Origin: Exiguobacterium sp.
GTDB lineage: Bacteria; Bacillota; Bacilli; Exiguobacteriales; Exiguobacteriaceae
Assembly (NCBI RefSeq): GCF_020832205.1
Contig: NZ_JAFIFD010000020.1
Span: 1-61,750, forward strand
Length of the DNA: 61,750 nt
Direction of reading: 5' to 3'
Part shown: piece after piece, positions 51,514 through 59,541 of the stretch
Numbering within the stretch: the first letter of the stretch is position 1
How the letters are laid out: each line of letters starts with the position of its first letter
Position numbers and translations under genes: made by a program
The notes under the pieces: generated by a model
What the model was told of the DNA's origin: nothing
Databases searched by the model: none
What the model saw: only the letters and a program-made list of their open reading frames with translations

Positions 51514-54500
51514 ATGTTTTTTCAAAAAATGATTGAGCGGGGAAAACTCGTTATCGTGTTTTTACTCGTCGCAATCATCGTAGGGGTGCTGACGTTCTTC
51601 CAACTGCCTAAGCGCGAAATACCGGAGACGAGCGTCAACATCGTGCTCATTCAAACCCCTTATCCGGGGGCGACTGCCGAGGCGGTCGAACGGAACGTCA
51701 CGAACGTGCTCGAGAACGAGCTGAGAGGCGTCGAAGGTGTCGAGAACGTCACGTCGCTGTCAGCGTCCGAGTTCTCGAACATCACCGTCGAATATGAGGA
51801 CGGTTTGAACAAAGCAGAACTGCAAGCGAACGTTCGCCAAGCCGTGTCCGATGCGGAGTCACGCTTGCCGGAAGAAGCGCTCCCGCCGACGATCAACGAT
51901 TCGGTCGGACAACTGCCGGTCGCTTCCTATTTGTTGACAGCGGACGAACGTGAATCGTTCGAGACGGTCCGCGCGGACGTAGAACAGTTAGAAGAACGAC
52001 TGCTCCGGACGGACGGAGTGACGGGCGTGACGATCAAAGGACTCCCGGAGACGGAGTTCGTCGTCTCGCTCGACTCAGAAGCGCTCGGGGAGCGTCAACT
52101 CGCATTCCCTGACGTGCTGACCGCAATTAACGAGGAGTATAAGACGACACCGCTCGGACGCCAATCGACCGAGGACGGCATTTACCAACTCGCGATCGAC
52201 AGTTTGACGAACGTCAATGAGATGGGACAAGTCGTCGTCGGTGCGGTCGATGGGGAGCCGGTGTTGCTTGAAGACGTCGGTACGGTCGAAGAAGCACCGA
52301 AAACGGTCACGGATCTCGTCTCGCTCGATGGGAAACCGGCCGTCTCGCTCACGGTGACGATCGAGCCCGGCCAAGACATCCCGACGCTGCAAGGACGGGT
52401 CGATGAAGTCGTCGCGTCCGAAGTCGGAAATCTCGAAGGTGTCAATCTCGTCACGTACTATGACCAGGCGAAAGCCGTCGACGACATTTTCTCTTCGTTG
52501 ACACGTGAGTTCATCATCGCCATGATTGCCGTCATCATCGTGACGACGATCGGTCTGACGTTCACAGGTTCACTCATCGTCAGTTTGGCGATCCCGCTCT
52601 CGTTTTTGATCGCCTTGATTCCGCTTCGCTTCACAGGAGTCGACTTGAACCAAATTTCAATCATCGGGGCCATCATCGCGCTCGGGATACTTGTCGATGA
52701 CGCCATCGTCGTCAACGACAACATTTTACGCCGCTACCGCAGAGGCGATTCGGCGATGATCGGTGCCGTTCGCGGGACGAAAGAAGTGTGGGGCTCGATC
52801 GTCACGTCGACGCTCGCCGTCGTCTTCGCGTTCTTGCCGCTCACGTTACTTTCAGGGGCGAACGGGAACTTCATCCGTGCCCTTCCGACCGTACTCGCCT
52901 TGTCGGTGCTCGCGTCGATGGTCATCAGTTTGACGCTCGTCCCGATCGCTCAATACTGGTTGAACCGGAAGCGCGTCCGTGTCTCGAAACGAGAGCCGGG
53001 ATGGCTGGGCGGCCCGCTCAACCGTCTCAGCAACTTTTATGCGGACAAGCTCCTCCCGGTCGTCGCCAAACGTCCTTGGACGTTCGGGCTCGTCGGATTT
53101 GCCATCACGACGGCACTGTATGGTCTCATCTTGTTGACGCCGTTTGAATTCTTCCCGGCTGCGAACCGGCCCGAGGTCGTGACGAGTGTCACGTTCCCGG
53201 TCCAGACGAACCTTGAAGAGACGGAACGTCGTTTGCAACAGATGGAAGCTGAGTTCCAAGACATCGACGGTGTCGTCGAAACGTCGGTCTTCGCAGGAGG
53301 CGGATTGCCGAGCCTCTTCACAGGAGGCCTCGATCAGTCCGGGGACAATACCGGCCAAGTCATCGTTCGGGTCGACAACGATCAAATCGATGCGATCCAG
53401 CTGATTGATCGTTATACGACACAGTTGCGAGAAAACTATCCGGATGCTGAGATTTTCTTAGACACACAGCAGCAAGGACCACCGACTTCGGCCCCAGTCG
53501 AGTTCACGATGCGCGGAGAGACGATTGACCAACTCGTCAACGCCCGGGATACGGTGAAGGCAGAACTCGAGGCGATCGACGGTGCGCTCGTGCTCGATAA
53601 CATTAAAGAGCCGTTCCAGACGCTCACGTATGAGCTAGACCGTGAAGCGATGGCCGCGGCCGGTGTGACGGCGAAGGCGATCAGCGATCAAATTCGTCTC
53701 GTCACAGACGGTGTCCCGATCGGCACGTTCGATGACGGCATCGAGCAACGCGACGTGAAAATCGTCATCGATGCCGAAGCGAACCGTGAAGCGCTCGCAT
53801 TAGATGAGATTCTCGTTCCGGTCGAAACGGAGGCAGGTCCTCCGGTCGCGCCGCTCAGTACGTTCGTCACGGAGACGACGACCGAGCAGATCCAGCAAAT
53901 TCCGCGCGAGAACGGAGAGCGGACCGTCACGCTTCAAATCTATCCAACGGAAGGAATGGATGAAGAAGCGTTCAAGCAAGACGTCGATCGGGTGCTAGAA
54001 GATGCACAGGCCGGATTGACGGACGACGGCGTCTCGTTCGCCCAAACCGGGTCGAGCGATACCCAGAACGAGTTCTTCCTTGAACTCGCCACACTGTTCA
54101 TCGTCGTCTTGTTCTTGATTTTCTTGATTATCGCGTTCCAGTTCAATTCGTTGTCGCTTCCGCTCCTCGTCTTGTTCACGATTTACTTGGCCATCGCCGG
54201 TGCGGTCGTCGGCTTGTTCGTCACGCAGACGCCGTTCAGTTTCATGGCGTCGATGGGGATGGTCTCGCTCGCCGGGATCGTCGTCCGTAATGCCGTCGTC
54301 TTGTTCGAGTTCATCGAACAGGGCATTCGCCAAGGCATGGCGGTCACAACGGCCGTCTATGAGGCCGGGCGCGCAAGGATCCGTCCGATTTTACTGACGG
54401 CACTCACGGCGGTCGTCGCGCTCTTGCCGGTCGCTCTCGGAGAAGACCCGCTCTTTAAGCCGCTTGCGATCGGTATCGTGTCGGGTATCTTGTTCTCGAC

Positions 54501-54582
54501 CGTGCTTACGCTCGTGCTTGTGCCGGCGTACTACTTGATTTTGGCGAAACGTCGCCACCGTGACAAACCGTTCACGGACTGA
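51514..54582 (+). CDS. swrC: RND-family efflux transporter (SwrC/YerP-like)
   Basis: A Gram-positive AcrB-like transporter of 1022 residues. One N-terminal span (about 12-30), a large outer loop with YPGATAEAVERNVTNVLENEL, then spans 2-6 (about 330-470) containing GILVDDAIVVNDNILR with the proton-relay Asp pair. A second outer loop and a second set of spans follow, with AGIVVRNAVVLFEF. B. subtilis SwrC expels surfactin and other lipopeptides; substrates here are not known. There is no membrane-fusion partner or regulator beside it. ATG follows GTGAGGGGTCATT. Confidence 0.9.
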   Translation: MFFQKMIERGKLVIVFLLVAIIVGVLTFFQLPKREIPETSVNIVLIQTPYPGATAEAVERNVTNVLENELRGVEGVENVTSLSASEFSNITVEYEDGLNKAELQANVRQAVSDAESRLPEEALPPTINDSVGQLPVASYLLTADERESFETVRADVEQLEERLLRTDGVTGVTIKGLPETEFVVSLDSEALGERQLAFPDVLTAINEEYKTTPLGRQSTEDGIYQLAIDSLTNVNEMGQVVVGAVDGEPVLLEDVGTVEEAPKTVTDLVSLDGKPAVSLTVTIEPGQDIPTLQGRVDEVVASEVGNLEGVNLVTYYDQAKAVDDIFSSLTREFIIAMIAVIIVTTIGLTFTGSLIVSLAIPLSFLIALIPLRFTGVDLNQISIIGAIIALGILVDDAIVVNDNILRRYRRGDSAMIGAVRGTKEVWGSIVTSTLAVVFAFLPLTLLSGANGNFIRALPTVLALSVLASMVISLTLVPIAQYWLNRKRVRVSKREPGWLGGPLNRLSNFYADKLLPVVAKRPWTFGLVGFAITTALYGLILLTPFEFFPAANRPEVVTSVTFPVQTNLEETERRLQQMEAEFQDIDGVVETSVFAGGGLPSLFTGGLDQSGDNTGQVIVRVDNDQIDAIQLIDRYTTQLRENYPDAEIFLDTQQQGPPTSAPVEFTMRGETIDQLVNARDTVKAELEAIDGALVLDNIKEPFQTLTYELDREAMAAAGVTAKAISDQIRLVTDGVPIGTFDDGIEQRDVKIVIDAEANREALALDEILVPVETEAGPPVAPLSTFVTETTTEQIQQIPRENGERTVTLQIYPTEGMDEEAFKQDVDRVLEDAQAGLTDDGVSFAQTGSSDTQNEFFLELATLFIVVLFLIFLIIAFQFNSLSLPLLVLFTIYLAIAGAVVGLFVTQTPFSFMASMGMVSLAGIVVRNAVVLFEFIEQGIRQGMAVTTAVYEAGRARIRPILLTALTAVVALLPVALGEDPLFKPLAIGIVSGILFSTVLTLVLVPAYYLILAKRRHRDKPFTD

Positions 54583-54588
54583 TAGGGG

Positions 54589-54618
54589 AGGACCGGTCGT
54601 CATGCCGGTCCTTTTTTT
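54589..54618 (+). terminator. Terminator of the RND gene
   Basis: GGACCGG / CCGGTCC hairpin and seven Ts. Confidence 0.85.
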
Positions 54619-54715
54619 GTTGCCCGAGTCGAGTGACGCCGAGAAGGGATGTTTTTTGGAGATGCTCTATGGGTATAATAAGAGAAGGACTTCACAATAT
54701 TGGAGGGAATCAACG

Positions 54716-55126
54716 ATGAATGATTCGTATACATGGTTAAATCGCCGGACGATTCGCCCGGCCTATAGTGCAACTGGCGGTCGCGCTTGGACGAGTGAGC
54801 GTGTCGTCCGACCTGATGCGGCGCGCGGCAAGACGGTCCGTGGGGTGAAACGAGTTCGCCGTCCTTACACGGACGAGCATGGCAACCGCCGCTATACGAC
54901 GGGACGGGTCGTCGTCACCGATGCGGCCCGCAAAGCACGGGCGCACGGCCACGGGGAATCGGCCGTCCATCTCGAGTTGTCGATGCCGACACCGTATGAG
55001 CGGGTGAAAGAGATGATCCCGACGAAGAAAGTACTCGTTCCGGTTATGGCCGGAATCGCGGTCGCCGGCGGGATTGCCGGTGCGATTTATGCGCTCCGGA
55101 AGAAAAAACAAAACAAGAAAAAATAA
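54716..55126 (+). CDS. Basic tail-anchored membrane protein of unknown function
   Basis: A 136-residue protein, strongly basic. Residues 1-100 are Arg-rich with a repeated pattern (RTIRPAYSATGGRAW, then RVVRPDAARGKTVRG and TGRVVVTDAARKARAHG); 'RVV..DAAR' occurs twice. A single span lies near the C-terminus (about 108-127, VLVPVMAGIAVAGGIAGAIYA), followed by a lysine-rich end. This fits a tail-anchored protein with a cytoplasmic, possibly nucleic-acid- or membrane-binding, head. ATG 54716 follows TTGGAGGGAATCAACG, with TATAAT at 54674-54679. I recognise no family. Confidence 0.75.
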   Translation: MNDSYTWLNRRTIRPAYSATGGRAWTSERVVRPDAARGKTVRGVKRVRRPYTDEHGNRRYTTGRVVVTDAARKARAHGHGESAVHLELSMPTPYERVKEMIPTKKVLVPVMAGIAVAGGIAGAIYALRKKKQNKKK

Positions 55127-55157
55127 AAAAATCGCCCGGATGGGGCGATTTTTTTAT
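55127..55157. terminator. Bidirectional terminator
   Basis: AAAAATCGCCC / GGGCGATTTTT between convergent genes. Confidence 0.88.
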
Positions 55158-55507
55158 TTGAGTCGGTCGGCGAGGATGCGGTTCAGTTCACGTTCACCGA
55201 GTTCACGCATCTCGTCTTCGTTTTCTTCATCGTATGCGTCGTCCGTGAAACGGCCGACGAATTCGACTTTCCCGTTCCCGAGTTCGCGGAAGACGAGGTT
55301 TTTGCGGTCGTTATAAAAGACGACCCGATATTCCCGTCCGTTCTCATGCATATAGTTGAACACGCCTTTAATGTGGTCCATGTTCTTTTCTTCGGGTTGA
55401 TCCTCTTCTTCGTCCTCATCGAGTGCATCGGCGAGGACAGCCGTAGGCTCGACTTCTTCCGTTTCTTCCTCAGAGGAAACGGCTTCTTTTTTCTCTTCTT
55501 CTGTCAT
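55154..55507 (-). CDS. Acidic small protein of unknown function
   Basis: 117 residues. The N-terminal ~42 are extremely Glu/Asp-rich and probably disordered (EEEKKEAVSSEEETEEVE). The C-terminal ~75 look folded, with alternating strands (NGREYRVVFYNDRKNLVFREL, then KVEFVGRF) and an acidic helix ending in RELNRILADRLK. No cysteines, spans or known motif. ATG start after AGGAGGTCGTTGTC, a strong site. It may share a transcript with the hemoglobin gene 54 bases upstream. No family recognised. Confidence 0.7.
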   Translation of the reverse strand: MTEEEKKEAVSSEEETEEVEPTAVLADALDEDEEEDQPEEKNMDHIKGVFNYMHENGREYRVVFYNDRKNLVFRELGNGKVEFVGRFTDDAYDEENEDEMRELGERELNRILADRLK

Positions 55508-55561
55508 GACAACGACCTCCTTTACTTACTTTCTTATCATACCCGCTTTTTGAAAGGCTGA

Positions 55562-55942
55562 CTACTCAAAATGGTGCGAGCAGACGCGGACGACGTTTGA
55601 CGACGACATGATCAATCGATGGAACAACTGGCGTTTCACCGCTTCCGGTGCATCGACCGTCTTCAGCGCCTGCTCCATGCAGCCGAGCCAATGTCCGGCG
55701 TGTGTCTCAGAAATCGGATGGTCCCGATGGATCATCGCCAAGTTGCCGCCGCCGCGCCGTTCCGTATACAGCTTCGGTCCTCCGAGCAGCTGTGTCAAAA
55801 ATTCAAACTGATGTTGTTTTACCCGCTCTTTGTCATCTGGAAACAGCGGCAATAATACCGGGTCGGCGTAGACGAGATTGTAAAACGCGTCCACGAGTTG
55901 CGAGACGCCGCGTTCACCGCCGAATTGTTCGTATGCACTCAT
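55562..55942 (-). CDS. Truncated hemoglobin, group II (YjbI-like)
   Basis: A 126-residue 2/2 hemoglobin. The group II features are visible: FYNLVYADPVLLPLFPDD, then KQHQFEFLTQLLGGPKLYTE, and a proximal-helix MIHRDHPISETHAGHWL containing the heme-ligating histidine. It is similar to B. subtilis YjbI (trHbO) and may bind oxygen or handle NO or peroxide. ATG 55942 follows GAGGGGGATGAGCA. No clear regulator next to it; the B. subtilis gene lies beside yjbH, which is not here. Confidence 0.92.
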   Translation of the reverse strand: MSAYEQFGGERGVSQLVDAFYNLVYADPVLLPLFPDDKERVKQHQFEFLTQLLGGPKLYTERRGGGNLAMIHRDHPISETHAGHWLGCMEQALKTVDAPEAVKRQLFHRLIMSSSNVVRVCSHHFE

Positions 55943-56100
55943 TGCTCATCCCCCTCATACGTCTAGTCTAATCGAAACAAGCATTAAATGGGACTGAGAA
56001 GGGTTGGCTATTTTTCTTCTAAGGTATAGAGGAGGTTTCCCTCTACAAACAGATGTGGATGCGTCATAATAAAGAAAAAAGGGAAGGGGTGTTCGCCTAA

Positions 56101-59100
56101 ATGACGGTCACTTTTCACGTCGGACGTTCGGGGAGCGGCAAGAGCGAATGGATGATCGGCCGTATCATCGAAGAGCTGAAGCGCGACCCGAGCGGACCGA
56201 CCATCTATTTGTTGGTCCCGGACCAAATGTCATTTGAAATGGAACGAAAGATGGCGATGACCGACGGCTTGACCGGGTCGACCCGGGTACAAGTCCTGTC
56301 GATGCGCCGTCTCGCGTTTTTAATGATGCGTGATCACGGCATTTCCACCGAGCAATTTTTAGACCAGACAGGGACGCACTTGTTGTTGCGTCGGGTCGTC
56401 GAGATGAATGAGGAGCGGCTGACGCTGTTCCGGCGGACGATGAATCAATATGGCTTTTATGAAGAGTTGAATGATTTGATCACGATGTTGAAGCGGGGGT
56501 TGGTCGACCCGGAACAATTGCTTCGGTTGAGCGAGCAAGACAAGCACCGCGCGTTAAAGCTCCAAGACTTATCGATTCTGTATGAAGGGTTTTTGTCGAT
56601 GACTTCCGGCAAAGCGCTCCATGCCGAGGACTACTTCAATGTCATGCTCGAGCTATTGCCGGAAGTCGATTTGGCGGGAACTGAATTTTACGTCGATGGG
56701 TTCAACGAGTTTTCCGAGCAAGAACTCGCCGTCCTCACCGCTTTGGCGGAGAAAGCCCCGCTCTCCGTGTTGTTGACGATCGACCCGGACTCGCTCTATC
56801 GTCCACACCCGCTCTTTGGACCGACACAACGGACGATTATGCGGTTTAAAGAGTTGCTCGCAGAACGGCAAATCAGCTCGACTGATGTGCCGCACGACGG
56901 AGTGCGCCGGTTCACACACGCGAGCCTCGCTTACCTCGAGGCGACGTTTGGCCAAGTGGCGGCGGCACCGTACACACGCGAGGAAAATCACGTCACACTC
57001 GAAGCAGCCGTCGACCGGTCCGTCGAAGTCGAGGCGGCGGTACGAGAAGTGATGCGGCTCGTTCGGGAAGAGAATTTTCGTTATCGGGACATCGCGTTCG
57101 TGTCGCGTTCGCTCGAAGAATACGGCGACTTGGCTTCACAAGCCCTTCAGAAAGCGGCGTTGCCGTTCTTCCTGGATGAACGGCAACCGATGCTCGATCA
57201 TCCTGTCGTCGAACTGTTGAAAGCGACGATCGAAGTCGCCTTGCGCGGATACCGGGAAGAGCCGGTGTTTCGGGCACTGAAAACCGAGCTCATCTTGCTC
57301 GACGCTGAGCATCGCCGCACGTCTGTCGACCGGCTCGAGGCGTTCGTCATCGAGCGCGGCGTCAAACATTACCACTGGCACGATGACTGGCAACTGAAAC
57401 GACGGGCCGAGGACGAGGCGAAGCTGACGGGGGAAGAACTTGACCTTGAGGCGTCGCTCAATCGCTATCGCCAGACGGTCGTCGAAACGTTCGACCCGTT
57501 GCTTGACGATTTGAAAGCGGCGAAGACGATGCAAGCGTACACGCATGCGATTTATCACTTCTTAGAGCGGATCGATGTCGCGTCGTGCTTAGCCTATTGG
57601 CGCGAAGAAGCGCTCGAAGAGGCAAGGCTGCTCGAAGCGCGTGAACATACGCAAGTGTGGGATGCGGTGCTCCATTTACTCGAACAACTCGAGGCGGCGG
57701 CACCGGAAGAGACGCTGTCGACCGAGCTGTTCCTACAAATGATGGACACGGGGCTCGACAGTCTTCGCTACGCGCTCGTCCCGCCTTCTCTCGATCAATT
57801 GACGGTGACCGACTACGTGCGGGGACGCTTGATCGATAAGAAAGTCGTCTTCTTACTCGGCGCGAACGAAGACCAAATCCCGCTCGTCGCGACGCAGTCC
57901 AAGCTGTTGACCGACCACGATCTCGACTTTATGCATGAGAACGGGGTCCGGGCCGGCAAGGCGACGGAGCATTTGTTTGACGATGAGACGTACTACCTGT
58001 ATAAAGCGTTGACAGCACCGAGCCATCGGTTATACGTGAGCTATGCTTTGGTCGACCGGAGCGGGAAAGCGATTCAACCAGCCGGTTTCGTCGCTGACTT
58101 GAAAGTGAAACTCTTGAACGGGAAGCCGGTCAAGACGCATTTCGCGGAGGCGGGGGAGCATCGTCCGGCGGAACAGCTCCGTTTCATCACGAACGTCAAC
58201 CAGACGGCTGCGGTGACAGCGCTCGAACTCCAACGACTGAGCCGGCACTATCCGATTCAAGACACGTGGTTCGCCGTCTACAACGAACTGTTGCGGCATC
58301 CTGAAGGCCGTGAACGGATTCGCCTGTTGACGAGCGCCTTGTTTTATCAAAACGTGCCCGATCCGTTGTCGAAAGACGTTGCCAAATCGCTTTACACGAA
58401 CTCGATTCGAGCGAGCGTCTCCCGCTTGGAGACGTTTCAGGCATGTCCGTTCCGTCACTTCGCGAGCTACGGGTTGCGCTTGAAAGAACGCCGCCTGTAC
58501 CGGTTAGAGGCGCCGGATATCGGTAACTTGTACCACCGGACGATCGAGCATATGTCCCAGACGGTGAAGATGGACGGGAAAGAATGGCGTGACGTCAACC
58601 GTGATGAGTGTGCGGCACTCGCCGAATCGGCCGTCGAGCTTGTCACGCCAGAGATTCAACATGCGATTTTGATGAGTTCAAACCGCTATGGCTACTTGAA
58701 GAAAAAACTGACGGACGTCGTCAGTAAGACGGCGGAAGTATTGATTGAACAGTCGAAACGAGACGGGTTCGATCCGATCGCGTTCGAGCTTGCGTTTGGC
58801 AGCGGTAATTTCCCGCCGGTGTCGTTCACACTCAGCAACGGGGCGACGTGCGAACTCGTCGGCCGGATTGACCGGGTCGATACGGCACAGGTCCATGATC
58901 AGCTCTATGTCCGCATCGTCGACTACAAGTCGAGCAAACGCGACATCGACTTCGCTGAAATATACTACGGACTGGCGATGCAGATGCTCATCTATTTGAA
59001 AGTGTTGATCGAGCAGGCGGACGCTTGGACGAAAGAAAACGTCGCTCCAGCGGCGGCCCTTTATTTCCACGTCCACCGTCCGCTCGTGACGCCGGCCGAA

Positions 59101-59541
59101 ACGGACGCCGAGACGGAGCGGAAAGTGCTCGAGTCGTATCAGATGCAAGGCTTGCTCGTCGATGACCCGGAAGTGCTCGGCGTCATGGACCGGACGGCGA
59201 AAGGCGACACGAAAAAGTCGATCGTCATCCCGGTCAAATATAAAAAAGACGGGACGATCGATTCGAACACGGCGAAAAAAGTCGTCACTCCGCCGCAGCT
59301 CGAACAGCTGATGGATCATGCGATCGATGTCGCCGAGACGAGTGCCGAGGCGATGTACGACGGAGCCATCGGCGTCGAACCGTATGAGTACAAGGAGCGC
59401 CGGCCGTGCCAAACGTGCCCGTACCAAAGTGTCTGTCACTTTGACGAGGCGCTCGCCAATGCGCCGCGACAGCTGAAGAAGTTAGAGAAAGATGACGTCT
59501 TGTCAAGATTAGGAGGGGACGCTAGTGAAGTGGACGAATGA
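56101..59541 (+). CDS. addB: ATP-dependent helicase-nuclease subunit B
   Basis: The inactivated-helicase and nuclease subunit of AddAB, which resects double-strand breaks until a Chi site. 1146 residues. Walker A is GRSGSGKSEWM at the N-terminus. The RecB-like nuclease has GRIDRVD and VDYKSSKRDIDF with QMLIYL after it. The Fe-S cluster cysteines are in FQACPFRHF (about residue 781) and near the end in PCQTCPYQSVCHFD. ATG 56101 follows GGGAAGGGGTGTTCGCCTAA. It overlaps addA by 17 bases. Confidence 0.95.
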   Translation: MTVTFHVGRSGSGKSEWMIGRIIEELKRDPSGPTIYLLVPDQMSFEMERKMAMTDGLTGSTRVQVLSMRRLAFLMMRDHGISTEQFLDQTGTHLLLRRVVEMNEERLTLFRRTMNQYGFYEELNDLITMLKRGLVDPEQLLRLSEQDKHRALKLQDLSILYEGFLSMTSGKALHAEDYFNVMLELLPEVDLAGTEFYVDGFNEFSEQELAVLTALAEKAPLSVLLTIDPDSLYRPHPLFGPTQRTIMRFKELLAERQISSTDVPHDGVRRFTHASLAYLEATFGQVAAAPYTREENHVTLEAAVDRSVEVEAAVREVMRLVREENFRYRDIAFVSRSLEEYGDLASQALQKAALPFFLDERQPMLDHPVVELLKATIEVALRGYREEPVFRALKTELILLDAEHRRTSVDRLEAFVIERGVKHYHWHDDWQLKRRAEDEAKLTGEELDLEASLNRYRQTVVETFDPLLDDLKAAKTMQAYTHAIYHFLERIDVASCLAYWREEALEEARLLEAREHTQVWDAVLHLLEQLEAAAPEETLSTELFLQMMDTGLDSLRYALVPPSLDQLTVTDYVRGRLIDKKVVFLLGANEDQIPLVATQSKLLTDHDLDFMHENGVRAGKATEHLFDDETYYLYKALTAPSHRLYVSYALVDRSGKAIQPAGFVADLKVKLLNGKPVKTHFAEAGEHRPAEQLRFITNVNQTAAVTALELQRLSRHYPIQDTWFAVYNELLRHPEGRERIRLLTSALFYQNVPDPLSKDVAKSLYTNSIRASVSRLETFQACPFRHFASYGLRLKERRLYRLEAPDIGNLYHRTIEHMSQTVKMDGKEWRDVNRDECAALAESAVELVTPEIQHAILMSSNRYGYLKKKLTDVVSKTAEVLIEQSKRDGFDPIAFELAFGSGNFPPVSFTLSNGATCELVGRIDRVDTAQVHDQLYVRIVDYKSSKRDIDFAEIYYGLAMQMLIYLKVLIEQADAWTKENVAPAAALYFHVHRPLVTPAETDAETERKVLESYQMQGLLVDDPEVLGVMDRTAKGDTKKSIVIPVKYKKDGTIDSNTAKKVVTPPQLEQLMDHAIDVAETSAEAMYDGAIGVEPYEYKERRPCQTCPYQSVCHFDEALANAPRQLKKLEKDDVLSRLGGDASEVDE

